A stretch of 64,000 nt of DNA, from assembly GCA_963681505.1 (NCBI GenBank), contig OY811976.1, positions 2,318,350 to 2,382,349 on the forward strand, written 5' to 3'. Positions within the stretch are counted from its first letter, which is position 1. Each line of letters begins with the position of its first letter. Shown here one piece after another: positions 11,301 through 22,986 of the stretch. The notes under the pieces are model-generated. The model did no database searches, was not told the origin of the DNA, and saw nothing but the letters and a program-made list of their open reading frames with translations. A program made the position numbers and the translations under genes. This DNA is from Eunapius fragilis (lineage: Eukaryota > Porifera > Demospongiae > Spongillida > Spongillidae).

Positions 11301-11599
11301 GTATGGAATAGAGGTTGATATGTAATTGTCTTATGTAATAATCCGCAACATTTCACAACACCCCCCCCCCCCCACCCCCCACCCCAATCATTGAAGAGGG
11401 GGCGTGAATTTTGGCAGCGATCACCTCCCATATCGGCCGAAAGCGGACAGCCCCCCCCCCCCCATTGGTTGAATCGGCCGAAAGTAGACAACGTATACGC
11501 GGCTGTCAAGTGGCGCCCCCTTGCCCTATCCTGGCCCCCCCCTTCCAGAAAAGCTGGGGACGCCCATGAACGTGAGTCATTTTTATAACTTTAAAGGGT

Positions 11600-11682
11600 G
11601 TAGCTAAAAGTAGGAGTAGGAGTAGGAGCAGGAGTAGGAGTCGAGGTCTAAAAGTAGGAGTAGGAGTAGGAGTAGGAGTAGC
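11600..11682. repeat. (TAGGAG)n minisatellite
   Basis: Hexamer array TAGGAG with CAGGAG variants and a GAGGTCTAAAAG interruption. It abuts CATATCCAGAAATG, the same end that abuts a related array at 20331. Confidence 0.85.
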
Positions 11683-12360
11683 ATATCCAGAAATGCGCGG
11701 TCAAAGGGAATTGACAATTGTTGCGGTTTGTACATTCGCGTATACTTCCGGATAACTCCCATAGAAAATGAATGGCGTTATATAAACTTCATTGCTATTT
11801 AATAACGTAATAGGGTACAACTTTTGTGGCTATCAATATTGTTTCAGATACGTACGATCTTGATTTAGCTGAACAAAAAACAACTGCTTTGTATTGAAAA
11901 TTGTTGTAGTTTTTGTGCACTTTCCATAGAGATGTATGGAAAATCAACTTTTTTGCACCTAATTAAGGTATTCTGCAGCTCATAATTCTTACACCAGTTT
12001 AGATTCAGATTTTGTGGGCCCCCAGAATAAGATCATGCAGTTCTATTAAATTTAAAGATATTTTAAAAATTTTACCTAGTATAGATTTCGGCCATTTGAA
12101 TTTTAAATTGTTTTGGGTCACAATGAGTAGGATACAATTAGCGCCATCTTATTATGTGTTTTTAATGTAGCTTTCATGGATACAGAAACATGGCTAAATG
12201 CAAATTAATTAATTAACTGGAACGTTGGCTTATTGAATAGGTTATTTGTCTAGTGCAAATGATGTCATGGGGCCTATTCAGCGCTAGCTGTACCAAGGTC
12301 TACAACATTAGTCGTTGACTGTACCATGTGAGAGTATACGTGTATTCATCCACTTCTTGT
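11683..12360. other. No gene recognised
   Basis: AT-rich unique sequence after the CATATCCAGAAATG end. Nothing coding could be supported. Confidence 0.4.
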
Positions 12361-12581
12361 GCGCGCGCGAGATCTGGAGTTCGTGCGTGTGTTTGTATGT
12401 GTGATTGCGTGTGTCTACATGTAGGCCTATGTGTGTGAGTGCGTGTGCGTGTGTGTGTGCGCGCGCGCGCTCACACACACATACACGCACACGACTCAAA
12501 CTATGCATGCAGAGGGAAAAAAGAGGAAGGATTCATAGCCATTCGCACAACGCCCGTGAGCGCGCGCGTTCGTGTGATTGT

Positions 12582-12633
<52 letters not shown>

Positions 12634-12655
12634 CGCGCGCGCGCGTGTGTATGAA
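12361..12655. repeat. GT/GC alternating tracts (Z-DNA prone)
   Basis: Two strong purine-pyrimidine alternating tracts: about 12431-12490 and 12583-12651, the latter (GT)n joined to about ten GC units and back to GT. Such composition is known to favour left-handed DNA under supercoiling; the in vivo role is unknown. Confidence 0.85.
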
Positions 12656-13370
12656 TCTATATATTTCTGTATGTATATGTGTATGTATCGACGACTATTT
12701 ACATCAGTAGCCTATGTGTGTACGTATATGTATGTGCTTGTGTATAAAATTTTGATTTCAAATTGAACTCATGGGATATAAAGCCGTCCCGTATGTGTAG
12801 ATAACATCTGAATGGACATCCAACGAAAGTGGGAGAATACAGTTTAAGGTGATAAATGAATTTAACTCCTTCAACAATTCAGGAGCCCTTTGCTGCTGGC
12901 AGGTGAATGCCACGAATTCAATAGTGAAAAACTAATTGTTCGTTAAAAACCAGAACACTATAAGGTGCATGCATGTGTGTGTATGTGTGTATGTGTGTGT
13001 GGGGGGGGGAGGGATAAATAGGCCTGAAGTCATTGTGTCTAAATTCATATCCAATCTAATAGGTTTCTATTCATCATTTTATAGGCATGCCCTGATACAA
13101 AATTTTTTGGGGGCTAATTTTACAGTCCATGTATACATATATGTCACTTTCCGTGAAAGTGAAGAGCGACTTACATGCAGGCCTACATGTAGATCATCTA
13201 GATATAATTCTAACTTGTATATGGTTAACTATAATCTATTTGGAACGCCCTCACTTTTTTGATGAATGCTGCATGAATAATTAAACGTAGGCCTGCCAGC
13301 CTCTTTTAATCTATTGCTGTATAGGATGGATGGCATATATTTATGTGTGATGCTCTGTTCATCCTCCTCC
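12656..13370. other. No gene recognised; GT and G runs
   Basis: Contains a short GT tract running into a G-run (about 12970-13010). No exon is supported. Confidence 0.4.
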
Positions 13371-13418
13371 CCTCTTCACACACACACACACACACTTTGT
13401 GATTTAACACGCACACAC

Positions 13419-13466
<48 letters not shown>

Positions 13467-13579
13467 AACCCCCCCTCCCCTCCCAAGCTCTTTTGATGCC
13501 CAGACATGGAGGTTGACCTGGTAAACTGTGGGTAGATTGATTGAGATAAGCAGTGCCTGGTTAGCTGTTATATGCCAAA

Positions 13580-13628
<49 letters not shown>

Positions 13629-14356
13629 GTACTGATTATTTGACCTGTCTGGTATGCAAGCTTGTGTTGAACTGTGTACACTGTGGGTAGATTGATCTAG
13701 ATAGCCATGCCCCTATAAGCTATTCCTTATGCCATTATCCAATAAGCTAGCTTGCAAATTGAACCTACACTGACTTTGTGATTTAACAGGCACACACGCA
13801 TGTGCACACACACACATACACTCACACACACAGGTACTGTTTTTTAACAAGCTATTTGATGCCCATACATGGGGTTGATCTTTGTACACTGTGGGTAGAT
13901 TGATCTAGATAGCAGTGCCTGGTTAGCATATCCAGTAAGCTTGCAAATAGAACCCACACTGACTTTGTGATTTAACACGCACATGCACACACGCATGTGC
14001 ACACACACAGGTACTGTTTTTTAACAAGCTATTTGATGCCCATACATGGGGTTGATCTTTGTACACTGTGGGTAGATTGATCTAGATAGCAGTGCCTGGT
14101 TAGCATATCCAGTAAGCTTGCAAATAGAACCCACACTGACTTTGTGATTTAACACGCACATGCACACACGCATGTGCACACACACAGGTACTGTTATTTT
14201 ACAAGCTCTTTTGATGCCCATACATGGGGTTGACCTGTTTACAGATTGATCCAGATACAGTGTAGCAGTGCCTGGTTAGCTTTTCCCAGCCATATACGGT
14301 ACCCTTGCAAATTGAACCTACACTGGCTTTGTGATTTATCAAGCACACACATGCAA
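13371..14356. repeat. ~175-bp macrosatellite, left part
   Basis: Tandem units each made of CAGGTACTGTT..., TTTGATGCCCATACATGG, GTGGGTAGATTGATCTAGAT, AGCAGTGCCTGGTTAGC, TTGCAAATAGAACCCACACT and a variable (CA)n block. CAGGTACT marks recur at about 13626, 13833, 14009 and 14185; two neighbouring units are 176 bp long and nearly identical. The array continues at 17941 after an insertion. Confidence 0.9.
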
Positions 14357-15317
14357 GGCCGTAGACAAGGGGGGGCTTGAGCCCCCCTAAAATTTTCCTT
14401 GAGAGAAAATATTTAAATGTTAACCGTATCTCGTATAATTAGAGTTAATTACTTACAGCTGTAATCATTGATAGCGGTCGATCGTGAGTAGAGTATAGTC
14501 CACAGCATGGACTCTATCTCTGCAGAAAGCATCATCCGAACAATAGAAGACATTTTGCTGAGGTTATCCCTTTCACTTCAGCATTGTCGTGGCCAGTGCT
14601 ACACACTAGTTCACTATACTTCGAAAAGAGCATAGAGCTTTGTATACCCATTGCTATATGGCCATGCTCTGAACATAGCTGTTCAAGACGGAGTAAAGGC
14701 AAATGTAATCCTTCGTGATACACTAGAAACTATCGAAGAAATGACAAAGCTGATCAAAAAATCTCCGCAGCGACAAGTGATTTTTGAAAAGGTCAACTAA
14801 CTAAAATATATCTGAACCTGCGGCAGCAGGTTCAATATAGGATTGATTGAGGGTTGATGAATGTCATTATTAAAACTTAACTAGCGTCTGGAGGGACAAC
14901 GGAGAAACGGATCGCTTATCTCTTTATCGCGGCGGAATGAGAGCACAGTGATCTACAGTTCTACGTTTGTTCCGTGTCATAAAACGGTGTGGTTATAGAG
15001 AAACAAACAATTTCCTGTTTCTCGTGCCCAGTCCTAAAATAATTCTCCATCGTCGTCTTCTTCTTCTTCTTAGGAAGGTATAACTCGAGCTAGGAACGGT
15101 TTAGAAGGACGGGAATAGTACCAATCGCTTCGAAATTTACCGGCACGTTATCCTTACATGTCATATAGACACATATCAAGTTCTATTTTATAATGTATGT
15201 AATAGATATTTATTAATAATTTTAGGCAGTATAAATACTCTAACCTGCACTAAAAATATCTGGTGTTGCTATCGCAGTTTAGTTGTTGCTTTGGCTAGTG
15301 AAGTTGTTTTTCTAAAA

Positions 15318-15956
15318 ATGCCTTCGCGTCATCAAAAGAAGAGATCTAAGCAACGAGCGGAATACCTCCAAAAGCAAGACGAGAACAAAGCTAAAGCCCG
15401 AGCGCTCTACAAGGCCGATCCCGAAAAGAAGAAGGCCTCTGTACGCGACAGCTACAAGGCCGATCCCGAAAAAAAGAAGGCCTCTGTACGCGACAGCTAC
15501 AAGGCCGATCCCGAAAAGAAGAAGGCCTCTTTACGCGACAGCTACAAGGTCGATCCCGAAAAGAAGAAGGCCTCTCCGACAGCTACAACAAAGATATTGA
15601 ATCTAAGCGATCTGCTAAAAGGTACGTGGCGATATGAAGAGGACCTCGAGGAGAACTGTGCTGCTAAAAGGCGGCGATATGAAGAGGACCTCGAGGAGAA
15701 CCGTGCTGCTAAAAGGCGGCGATATGAAGAGGACCTCGAGGAGAACCATGCTGCTAAAAGGCGGCGATATGAAGAGGACCTCGAGGGAAACCGCGCTGCT
15801 GCTAACAGGCAGAAATACGAGGACAATTCAGCTGCCATTAAAGCATCTAAAAGGAGTCGGTATTGGAATGACCCCGCTGTCCGATTGGCTAAATGTGCTT
15901 CCGAGAGGACGCGGTACCGCAGGGGTCACAGCATGCACTACCACTACCACCCAAAG
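15318..15956 (+). CDS. Charged 45-bp-repeat protein, first exon
   Basis: ATG at 15318 opens 213 codons to a GTATGT donor at 15957 (phase 0). Order: basic N-terminus (SRHQKKRSKQRAEYLQKQ), about four 15-residue units of the form SYKADPEKKKASVRD, then four units RYEEDLEENRAAKRR, then a basic RYWNDPAVRLAKCASERTRY tail. Both repeats have a 45-bp period at DNA level. The protein is strongly charged and probably helical or coiled coil. A related fragment with the same donor context (CCACCAAAAGGTATGTTA) lies at 34225-34502. Similar Lys/Glu repeat proteins are dispersed in invertebrate genomes, but function is unknown. It lies within the insertion 14357-17940, so may be mobile-element cargo. Confidence 0.55.
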
Positions 15957-16870
15957 GTATGTTATGGCATGTTGTATTAACATTAAAAAGCTGTGCATGC
16001 AACATTTGTAGAGCATAGTCGGGCGGTGTTTGGTCGGGCTTGTCACCCTTCTACCTGACCAAACGCGGTAGTAGGGCCCGCCCGACGATGTACAGCACGG
16101 ATCTGCACAAAACCATTCACTTCACATGTAAAGCATGCATGGTGACTCAACTGTGTGTACAGTAATAGTGTCTATTGTTTTACTAATCTGATGTATAAAA
16201 AGGCTTCCTTATTTGAAGGCTTCCTTATCTATCTAGCCATGTACATGTGTTGCAACTGTATGAATATAATTCATACAGTTGTTATAATATTATAATATAA
16301 TATAAAGCCGCCAATAGTCTTGTACTTTTGCAAATCAACTTGTTATAGCTACCATAAGGTACTTCTACTCTCACATTTATGTAGTGAAAAATTCAGACAT
16401 TCTGCCCACACTCATAACGCTGCAGACCCTGTCCACAGATATTATTCACCTGAAAACATATCCTTATCAATCTACATGGTGCCATGTTATCCCAGATCTA
16501 CATGCAGTCATGTAGTTCACTTCCTGAGTTCCCACACTATCCAGCTTTACTTCATGTAGGCTACACCTCCATGTTTAGATTGGAGCCTTTTCAAATTTGA
16601 CCAATAAAATTTTAGCACATGCCGTTAATATGATGGAATTGGACCAATAGAAATATAGCACAGTCTGTACACGTGTTAAGGCTTTGCAGGTATAAAAGTC
16701 AGTCATGCACCCGCTGAATTATAGTGCACTTTGCAAAAAGAGGTAAGAATATCATAATATACTCTATGTGGATTCACGTGTAAACTTGCTTGAAAAAAGA
16801 ATAAGGTTAAAAATTTTAAAATCATACTCTCAGTCTCTGTCACGTACATGCAGATGTCAGCTGAAGACCT

Positions 16871-17272
16871 TACGGGTTGTTTAATCAAGAGGGGTCTGAG
16901 GAGGAAGAGGATGACATACATCCTCCGACTCCTCCCCCCTTCACCCCGCCACCTCCAGAAGCCCCGCCACTCCTACCACCACCAGCAGCACTGCCCCCAC
17001 CACCACTACCAGCAGCGCTACCCCCGCCGGCACCACCAGCGCTACCCCCGCCGGCACCACCAGCGCTGACCCCGCCAGTGTTCCTGGCGGAACAACAAGC
17101 AGGGATAATCCCGCCACCACCACCACCAGCTGCGCTCCCGCCGGTACCACCGCCGCTGTGCTCCCTCCCTGGCCTGCATGGCCACTGCCACCCTGGCAGA
17201 ACCCAGCATGGCGGGGAGGCCGGGGAGGAGGACGTCCCCGCAGGAGACGAGGGCGCGGGCGAGGACAATTAA
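16871..17272 (+). CDS. Pro-rich low-complexity reading frame
   Basis: Open frame with an acidic start (SEEEEDDIHPP), about 90 residues of Pro/Ala-rich repeats (PPAPPALPPPAPPAL), and an acidic Gly end (EEDVPAGDEGAGEDN) before a stop. It has no ATG of its own and may be a downstream exon of the charged repeat gene. The opposite strand is also open because of composition, so coding status is uncertain. Confidence 0.3.
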   Translation, partial: YGLFNQEGSEEEEDDIHPPTPPPFTPPPPEAPPLLPPPAALPPPPLPAALPPPAPPALPPPAPPALTPPVFLAEQQAGIIPPPPPPAALPPVPPPLCSLPGLHGHCHPGRTQHGGEAGEEDVPAGDEGAGEDN

Positions 17273-17409
17273 CAATAAACACTACTAATTCATATAATTA
17301 TTATTATTATTATTTAAGTTATTTGTTATTGCATTAAGAGATAAAGGGTATCGTCCAAATTATATATGCTCTAACAACATTTCATCGACGGTGAAAAAAA
17401 ACCTATAAA

Positions 17410-17700
17410 ACAAGTAAATAAAAACATTCTCTAACGAGAGAGTTGTTAGTATATAGGATTGACCAATGGTGGTGTAAAAAGCACGGAAACAAGAGTGACA
17501 GAAATTTTACTGGAAAATTGAAATAGGCCTATATTTAGCACACAATATAACACACATGCCTGAGTAATGGGCTAAATATAGGCCTATTTCAATTTTCCAG
17601 TAAAATTTCTGTCACTCTTGTTTCCGTGCTTTTTACACCACCATTGGTCAATCCTATATACTAACAACTCTCTCGTTAGAGAATGTTTTTATTTACTTGT
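17410..17700. mobile_element. Foldback MITE with identical 130-bp arms
   Basis: Arms 17410-17539 and 17571-17700 are exact reverse complements by eye, separated by 31 bp. The ends read ACAAGTAAATAAAAACATTC. Related diverged copies occur at 4897, 7684, 35158 and 63903. Target duplication not resolved. Confidence 0.9.
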
Positions 17701-17940
17701 AGCAATAGCATTCGTTGGTATACCGTGTAGAGCCGGGTCAATTTCTGCATTTAATGTTAAGTTTTCGCTAACAACAAATAAGGAAAAGGTTAAAGCGGCT
17801 GGGGCTTCGCCCCAGACCCCATTGGGGGAGCTTACAGCGCTCCCCCAAACCCCCTATCTGGGGGCAGCAGGGGCACGCCCCCTACTGCACCCACCCCCAG
17901 TCATTTTAGCCCCCCCAAACTTTGAAAGTTGTCTACGGCC

Positions 17941-18660
<720 letters not shown>

Positions 18661-19216
18661 GCATTTCTGATATAAATTCTACACAGAGGATTTGATGGGG
18701 TTAACCTTTAGTTCCTGCATCCATGGAATCGGTAGTAGGCAGCAGTGTGATATATCATCTGCTATATGATTGTACAGGGTTAATTGGTTTTTATTTGTTT
18801 CTTAGATGTTGGTTTTGGTCTTACCTCTTCCACCGTAACATCCACCAAGCTACGAATGGTACATTGCGTTGGTACACCATCAACTGTTTGATTCACTGGT
18901 CTCTTTTAAATGGGATGAAATGAAATCCATTTCAATAAGATGGCAATCCTTTCCTGACACTATTCTAACTGGATGATAATGACATGATGCTATGCAGTAG
19001 CCGTCGTTGATTATTACTTGTGGACTTTTGTGTATCAGTTGGTGCATTTGGAAGTGAAACGAGTATAAAATGTTTGATATCTACATCTATCCCTATTTCT
19101 GATGTGGGGCGGTGCACTGTATACAGTTGATAAACAATTGAGGGAGTATAGGGCTTTGTATTCGAGGAGCAAATGTTATGTGCACGTACATAGTTGTTTG
19201 CGGAGACATAGCATAC
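18661..19216. other. No gene recognised
   Basis: Unique sequence; no supported exon. Confidence 0.4.
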
Positions 19217-20331
19217 CCCACCATCAATGGCGTATCCAGGATTTCAGCAAAGGGGGTGCTTCAGGTCAGACTCAATATGGAAAGGGGGGGGGGGGGGGGG
19301 GGGCTTTAACCCTCCAGATTTTTGCACTTCGGGTATTAAAATTTCTGAACTCGTTATAATCCATTGTAAAGTGCTCGCTATTCAATAGATCATAGAGTTG
19401 CCCTTTCATGTAAGATACCTCCCCCTCTTCTGCTGAGCAACTCCCCCTCCCCCCCGCCTTTCGTATTGTGCCTGAAGTGAACACCTCCCCCCACCCTCAC
19501 TGTCGTATCGCGGGACTAAACCCCCAACCATAATTAGCCCCCCCCCCCCACCCTTAAAACTTGTCTACGCCCTTGGGGGGTGGGGGGGAGTGCTGTCCGC
19601 TTCAGGTCCGATACAAAAAGTGGGGGCCCTTTGTTTGGCACACAGCAAATACATTATCATTCATAATTAACGGTTACAGGTATATATAGCCGAAGCTAAC
19701 GTATTCCAGAGAGGGTGCTCCGGGTGCTTCACCCTCCTCGGCCAAAATTGCAACCGGTAATAACGATAACGTATTTAAATAGAGTAGGCCCTATGTCAAA
19801 CAATTAAAGGGCCCCCACTTTTCGTATTGGGTCTGAAGCGGACAGCAACTCCCCCCCACCCCCCCAATCATCGCTGACCTGAATCACCCCCCTCGCTGAC
19901 GCCGGCTACTGCCGTAGTGTGCAGGTATTAGTGTCGTGATCCATTTGAGATAATAAAATGATGTCTTACTTCGCGCTTGCCTACCAGGGTTAGTATTTCA
20001 ATATTCCACTAAACATCGAAAGCCAGCCGGCCATCAGTCTGATCGAGGTTATTTATATTATTGGTGAGAGAATTATAATTGCACATAAACATTGTTAATT
20101 CGTTTAATAGTTAGTTAATCGACCCCCCCCCCCTCCCCCCCTAAAAATTACGTCAACTATGTAGTAATTAAAAAACATATCTTGATTTTAACTTCATAAT
20201 CCATAAAAATCTGACACTCAAATTTTTATAGTGAAAAGGGAAAAAATTCCGCTATATGTTAAAATGTTATAGAATTCGATTTGGAATTTTTTTATGAATG
20301 TCCTCCAATGTATGGGGCATTTCTGGATATG
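19217..20331. repeat. Repeat A, uninterrupted copy
   Basis: From GGCGTATCCAGGATTTCAG through G/C runs to CATTTCTGGATATG. It is an inverted copy of 59253-63902. Because this copy lacks the transposon found there, it shows the empty target: CGTTAATTATGAATGATAAT near 19650-19665. Two internal G-rich blocks carry GTCCGCTTCAG motifs in inverted arrangement. Confidence 0.85.
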
Positions 20332-20490
20332 AGGAGTTGATGTCTAAAAGTAGGAGCAGGAGTAGGAGTTGATGTCTAGCAGGAGTAGGAGTTGAGGTCT
20401 AAAAGTAGGATTAGGAGTTTATGTCTAAAACTAGGAGTAAGAGTAAGAGCAGGAGTAGGAGTTGATGTCTAAAAGGAGTATAGGAGTTGA
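20332..20490. repeat. (TAGGAG)n / TTGATGTCTAAAAG minisatellite
   Basis: Alternating AGGAG repeats and GTTGATGTCTAAAAG units, joined to the CATTTCTGGATATG end of repeat A. The same junction occurs at 11682. Confidence 0.85.
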
Positions 20491-20747
20491 TCTTATAGCA
20501 AGGTCTGGCACTATCTATGGTTATATATACCAAGAGTTGAATCATAGGACAAGTTATAACATATAATTAGTATAGAAGTATAGTAGTATCCAGTATTGAC
20601 ATGTGACAAGTGAACCTAGTGTGGAGCTAGGAAGAGTCAACAGTACAGTATTTTCTCAAGCTGAAAGGTACAAAATTGATAAGCAACACTGGAAATGATA
20701 TGGTGAATTGTAGGCATACAAATATATAACACTCAGCATGCACTTAA

Positions 20748-21954
20748 TCATAGATTGACCAATTGTGACTTAAGTCACAATTTTTTTCAATGAGGAAATC
20801 TCACATTAAAAAACTGCAAACTAACTTTTTGAAACTTACCACTTATACATGGATGCATGTGTGTTCTAGGTATGTTTTTTGCAACACTTGGATGCGCTTA
20901 ACATTGACAATACAAGGCCTTCTCTGTACGCAATCTCGCAAAAAACGTATAATACCGCGTCATTGTGACTTAAGTCACAATACTTTTCTAATTAATACAC
21001 CAAGAGAATTCTATCAACTAGGATGCTTCTAAAATATGTACAATGATGATGGAGGCATGTGCTCTCATAATATAGCATTTAAACAGCTTGGAAACACGTT
21101 GTGTAGAAGTTGCATAACGTTTTCCCTACCAATTCTCTAGATCAATAAAATTGTGACTTAAGTCACAAAGCTTTGAACGGGTAAAGTAGCAGTATTTTCT
21201 ACGAGTACCTATCACGTTTTATGCACTAGATTGAACGCCGAAGCTTGCAGAATTATATTTTGCAGATAGAACTACTTAGTTCTTTTTGTGGTGTGGTCAA
21301 AACTGAAAGCAAACAAGGTGATAATTCGATTTTTCCACGCCTCCCCTACGATACGCACGCGATAGCGATGGTCGGGTTCTCTGTTGGTGATCGGGTAGTT
21401 TGTGGAGCAGACAAAGTTCTAGGCAATATGCCAGCGAAACAAAGGTACGGCAGGCTTTTCCGAAAGGAACTACAAGGTGTTGTAAAAGGCTAGGAACGGA
21501 GGGAAGCGGACGTAGCAAAAAGTATGTGGTTTGTTTTGACGAGGTTACAACTACGAAGGCTTTTTCCACTCGAAGCTTGAAGTCGCTAGTAGTTGTAGAG
21601 AATGGCGAAGTTGGACCAAGCTTTACTTCACCAGATGAAGCAGACGTTGCACTAATTGATTCTTCCGTTGGCGATGGGCGGCTACCTACCGATGACGACG
21701 AGTAAGTCAAAGAATGGTAGTAGCTGCATAACTAAGCATATGCTGAATGGCCTACAATAGGCTAACATTGCAGGACTTCATTTACAATTGCTGCAATTAT
21801 TTATTCAAATATATTCATCAATTTGTACGCTTGTAATCTATGTACACAATCAGCCACATCAATGGAATAGAGTTTATATAAGGTGTTTGAATTTGATTAT
21901 AAAATTGTGACTTAAGTCACAATTCTAAGTCACAATTTCTTGGTCAATCTATGA
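20748..21954 (+). mobile_element. piggyBac-like element, non-autonomous
   Basis: Flanked by TTAA (20744-20747 and 21955-21958). Ends share the 15-bp inverted repeat TCATAGATTGACCAA. The palindrome TTGTGACTTAAGTCACAA occurs near both ends and at two internal sites (about 20765, 20963, 21151, 21905). TTAA target duplication is the hallmark of piggyBac. The 1207-bp element carries a short broken gene but no DDD catalytic region. Confidence 0.85.
21370..21705 (+). pseudogene. piggyBac-associated N-terminal domain, frameshifted
   Basis: First part MVGFSVGDRVVCGADK...RYGRLFRKEL (21370-21485), then in another frame SKKYVVCFDEVTTTKAFSTR and an acidic tail PSFTSPDEADVALIDSSVGD ending at 21705. The first part resembles the small SH3/chromo-like N-terminal module found in some invertebrate piggyBac proteins; this is recalled, not searched. 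One frameshift near 21485. Confidence 0.5.
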
Positions 21955-21959
21955 TTAAT

Positions 21960-22226
21960 TCCTTGTGGACAAAAAAGATAATATACATAAGATCCGGTCT
22001 GTCCTTTGTGTATCAAGTTTTTTTTGTCAAGAGGTTTCAATCGTACTTGATCAGTTACTCCTAGACCATCATAAAAATACAATTCTCTTCGCCATATAAT
22101 GACTGCAGTTATATGTTTCCTTGAAACGATGGAATACCCAGCCAGTTCATATCTTATACCATAAAGCACTATTTCCTTTGGTAGTTCTTCAATCACATCA
22201 ACCATCTCATCATCTATCATCTTCAA
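21960..22226 (-). CDS. USP/cysteine-protease-like C-terminal fragment
   Basis: Minus-strand frame reading IVLYGIRYELAGYSIVSRKH, then ITAVIIWRRELYFYDGLGVT. The pattern of a His followed by a Tyr-Asp-Gly resembles the His and Asp boxes of ubiquitin-hydrolase-like folds. No Cys box is seen nearby. The piggyBac insertion sits just past its 3' end. Could instead be a remnant of an unidentified mobile element. Tentative. Confidence 0.35.
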
Positions 22227-22339
22227 ATGATGCTATGTTAAATGGTATAATCCATGGCCTGCTGCTTAGAAGGGCTGCACTTTGAAATTATATAGCGAAG
22301 AGCCATTTTCGCGGAGACTGTCCCAATTATATATTCTGG

Positions 22340-22372
22340 CCAACCCCCCCCCCCCCCCCCCCCCCCCCCCAA
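22340..22372. repeat. Poly-C run
   Basis: About 30 uninterrupted C residues, a likely weak point for sequencing accuracy. Confidence 0.9.
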
Positions 22373-22985
22373 ACGACATGCTGTCTTTATCCAAATGGAA
22401 CCTCGACTTCCATTCCTTTATTGTACACCTCAGCAGCTAAAATTAACCTTTATAGGTGATTGTTGAATAACCCTTTATAATCATTATCCAACAAAGCAAA
22501 AGGAAGAAATATTCGCGGGTCTTGAAGAGACTTGGCTTCCATGCAGTGTGGTCCCGGGGGACCCAACTACCATCCCGACCCCATCACACAGGAAAAAATG
22601 TTTGTTTTGCTACCCTGAAGTTCTAGAGTAGTTCCATATGATCTGATGTAAATGTTGTTGTAAACCGATGTAAACTGTGATTTGCGAATGCTATAAAAAT
22701 GGTGTTTTACATGGCATGTATTTTTTACATTGGTAGTAAAATTTGCTCTACTTTTGCATACTTTGCTACTGTAGTAATACTGCATTGCAATAGTTTTAGC
22801 GACTCACAGGAGCATTGCGTGTGTGTGAAAATACCACAAATATCGTTACTTGTGCCCAGATTTTACATTGCATAGCACTGTAGCAATTCCACATTAGTCT
22901 GGGAACGAGAATGTGCAGCCATTAATTAACATTAACAAGGAGTAAACTTTATAAAGAAATGAACTTCATCAATTACATTTTCAAC
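22373..22985. other. No gene recognised
   Basis: AT-rich unique sequence; the minus-strand frame at 22567-22785 shows no features. Confidence 0.4.
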
Positions 22986-22986
22986 A

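Larger units (their letters stand above)
8573..11570 (-). mobile_element. Integrase-gene repeat, copy 2, split by a hAT element
   Basis: The minus strand repeats the 1.8-2.7 kb region: end sequence GGGCGTCCCCAG at 11567, G-rich leader, then the N-terminal part of the integrase-like gene (11300-11043), interrupted by the hAT insertion 8797-11042 and resuming at 8796 through the helix-turn-helix region. It diverges from copy 1 after the segment at about 8605, so the catalytic core is missing. Confidence 0.7.
14357..17940. mobile_element. 3.58-kb insertion element in the macrosatellite
   Basis: Ends are inverted copies of GGCCGTAGACAA: 14357 on the left and TTGTCTACGGCC ending at 17940. Each is followed inward by a G/C run. 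The flanks share ACATGCA, a possible target duplication, although the satellite itself contains this string. Inside are the charged repeat gene (15318-15956), a Pro-rich frame and a foldback element. No transposase was recognised, so it is probably non-autonomous or of unknown type. Confidence 0.65.

Noticed and set aside
16885-17282. Minus-strand Gly-rich and Val-rich frames opposite the Pro-rich frame
   Set aside because: Compositional shadows of the CCN-rich plus strand.
21245-21493. Start of the piggyBac-associated frame at 21245
   Set aside because: The methionine at about 21370 fits the conserved FSVGDRV start better; the upstream residues look like leader sequence.
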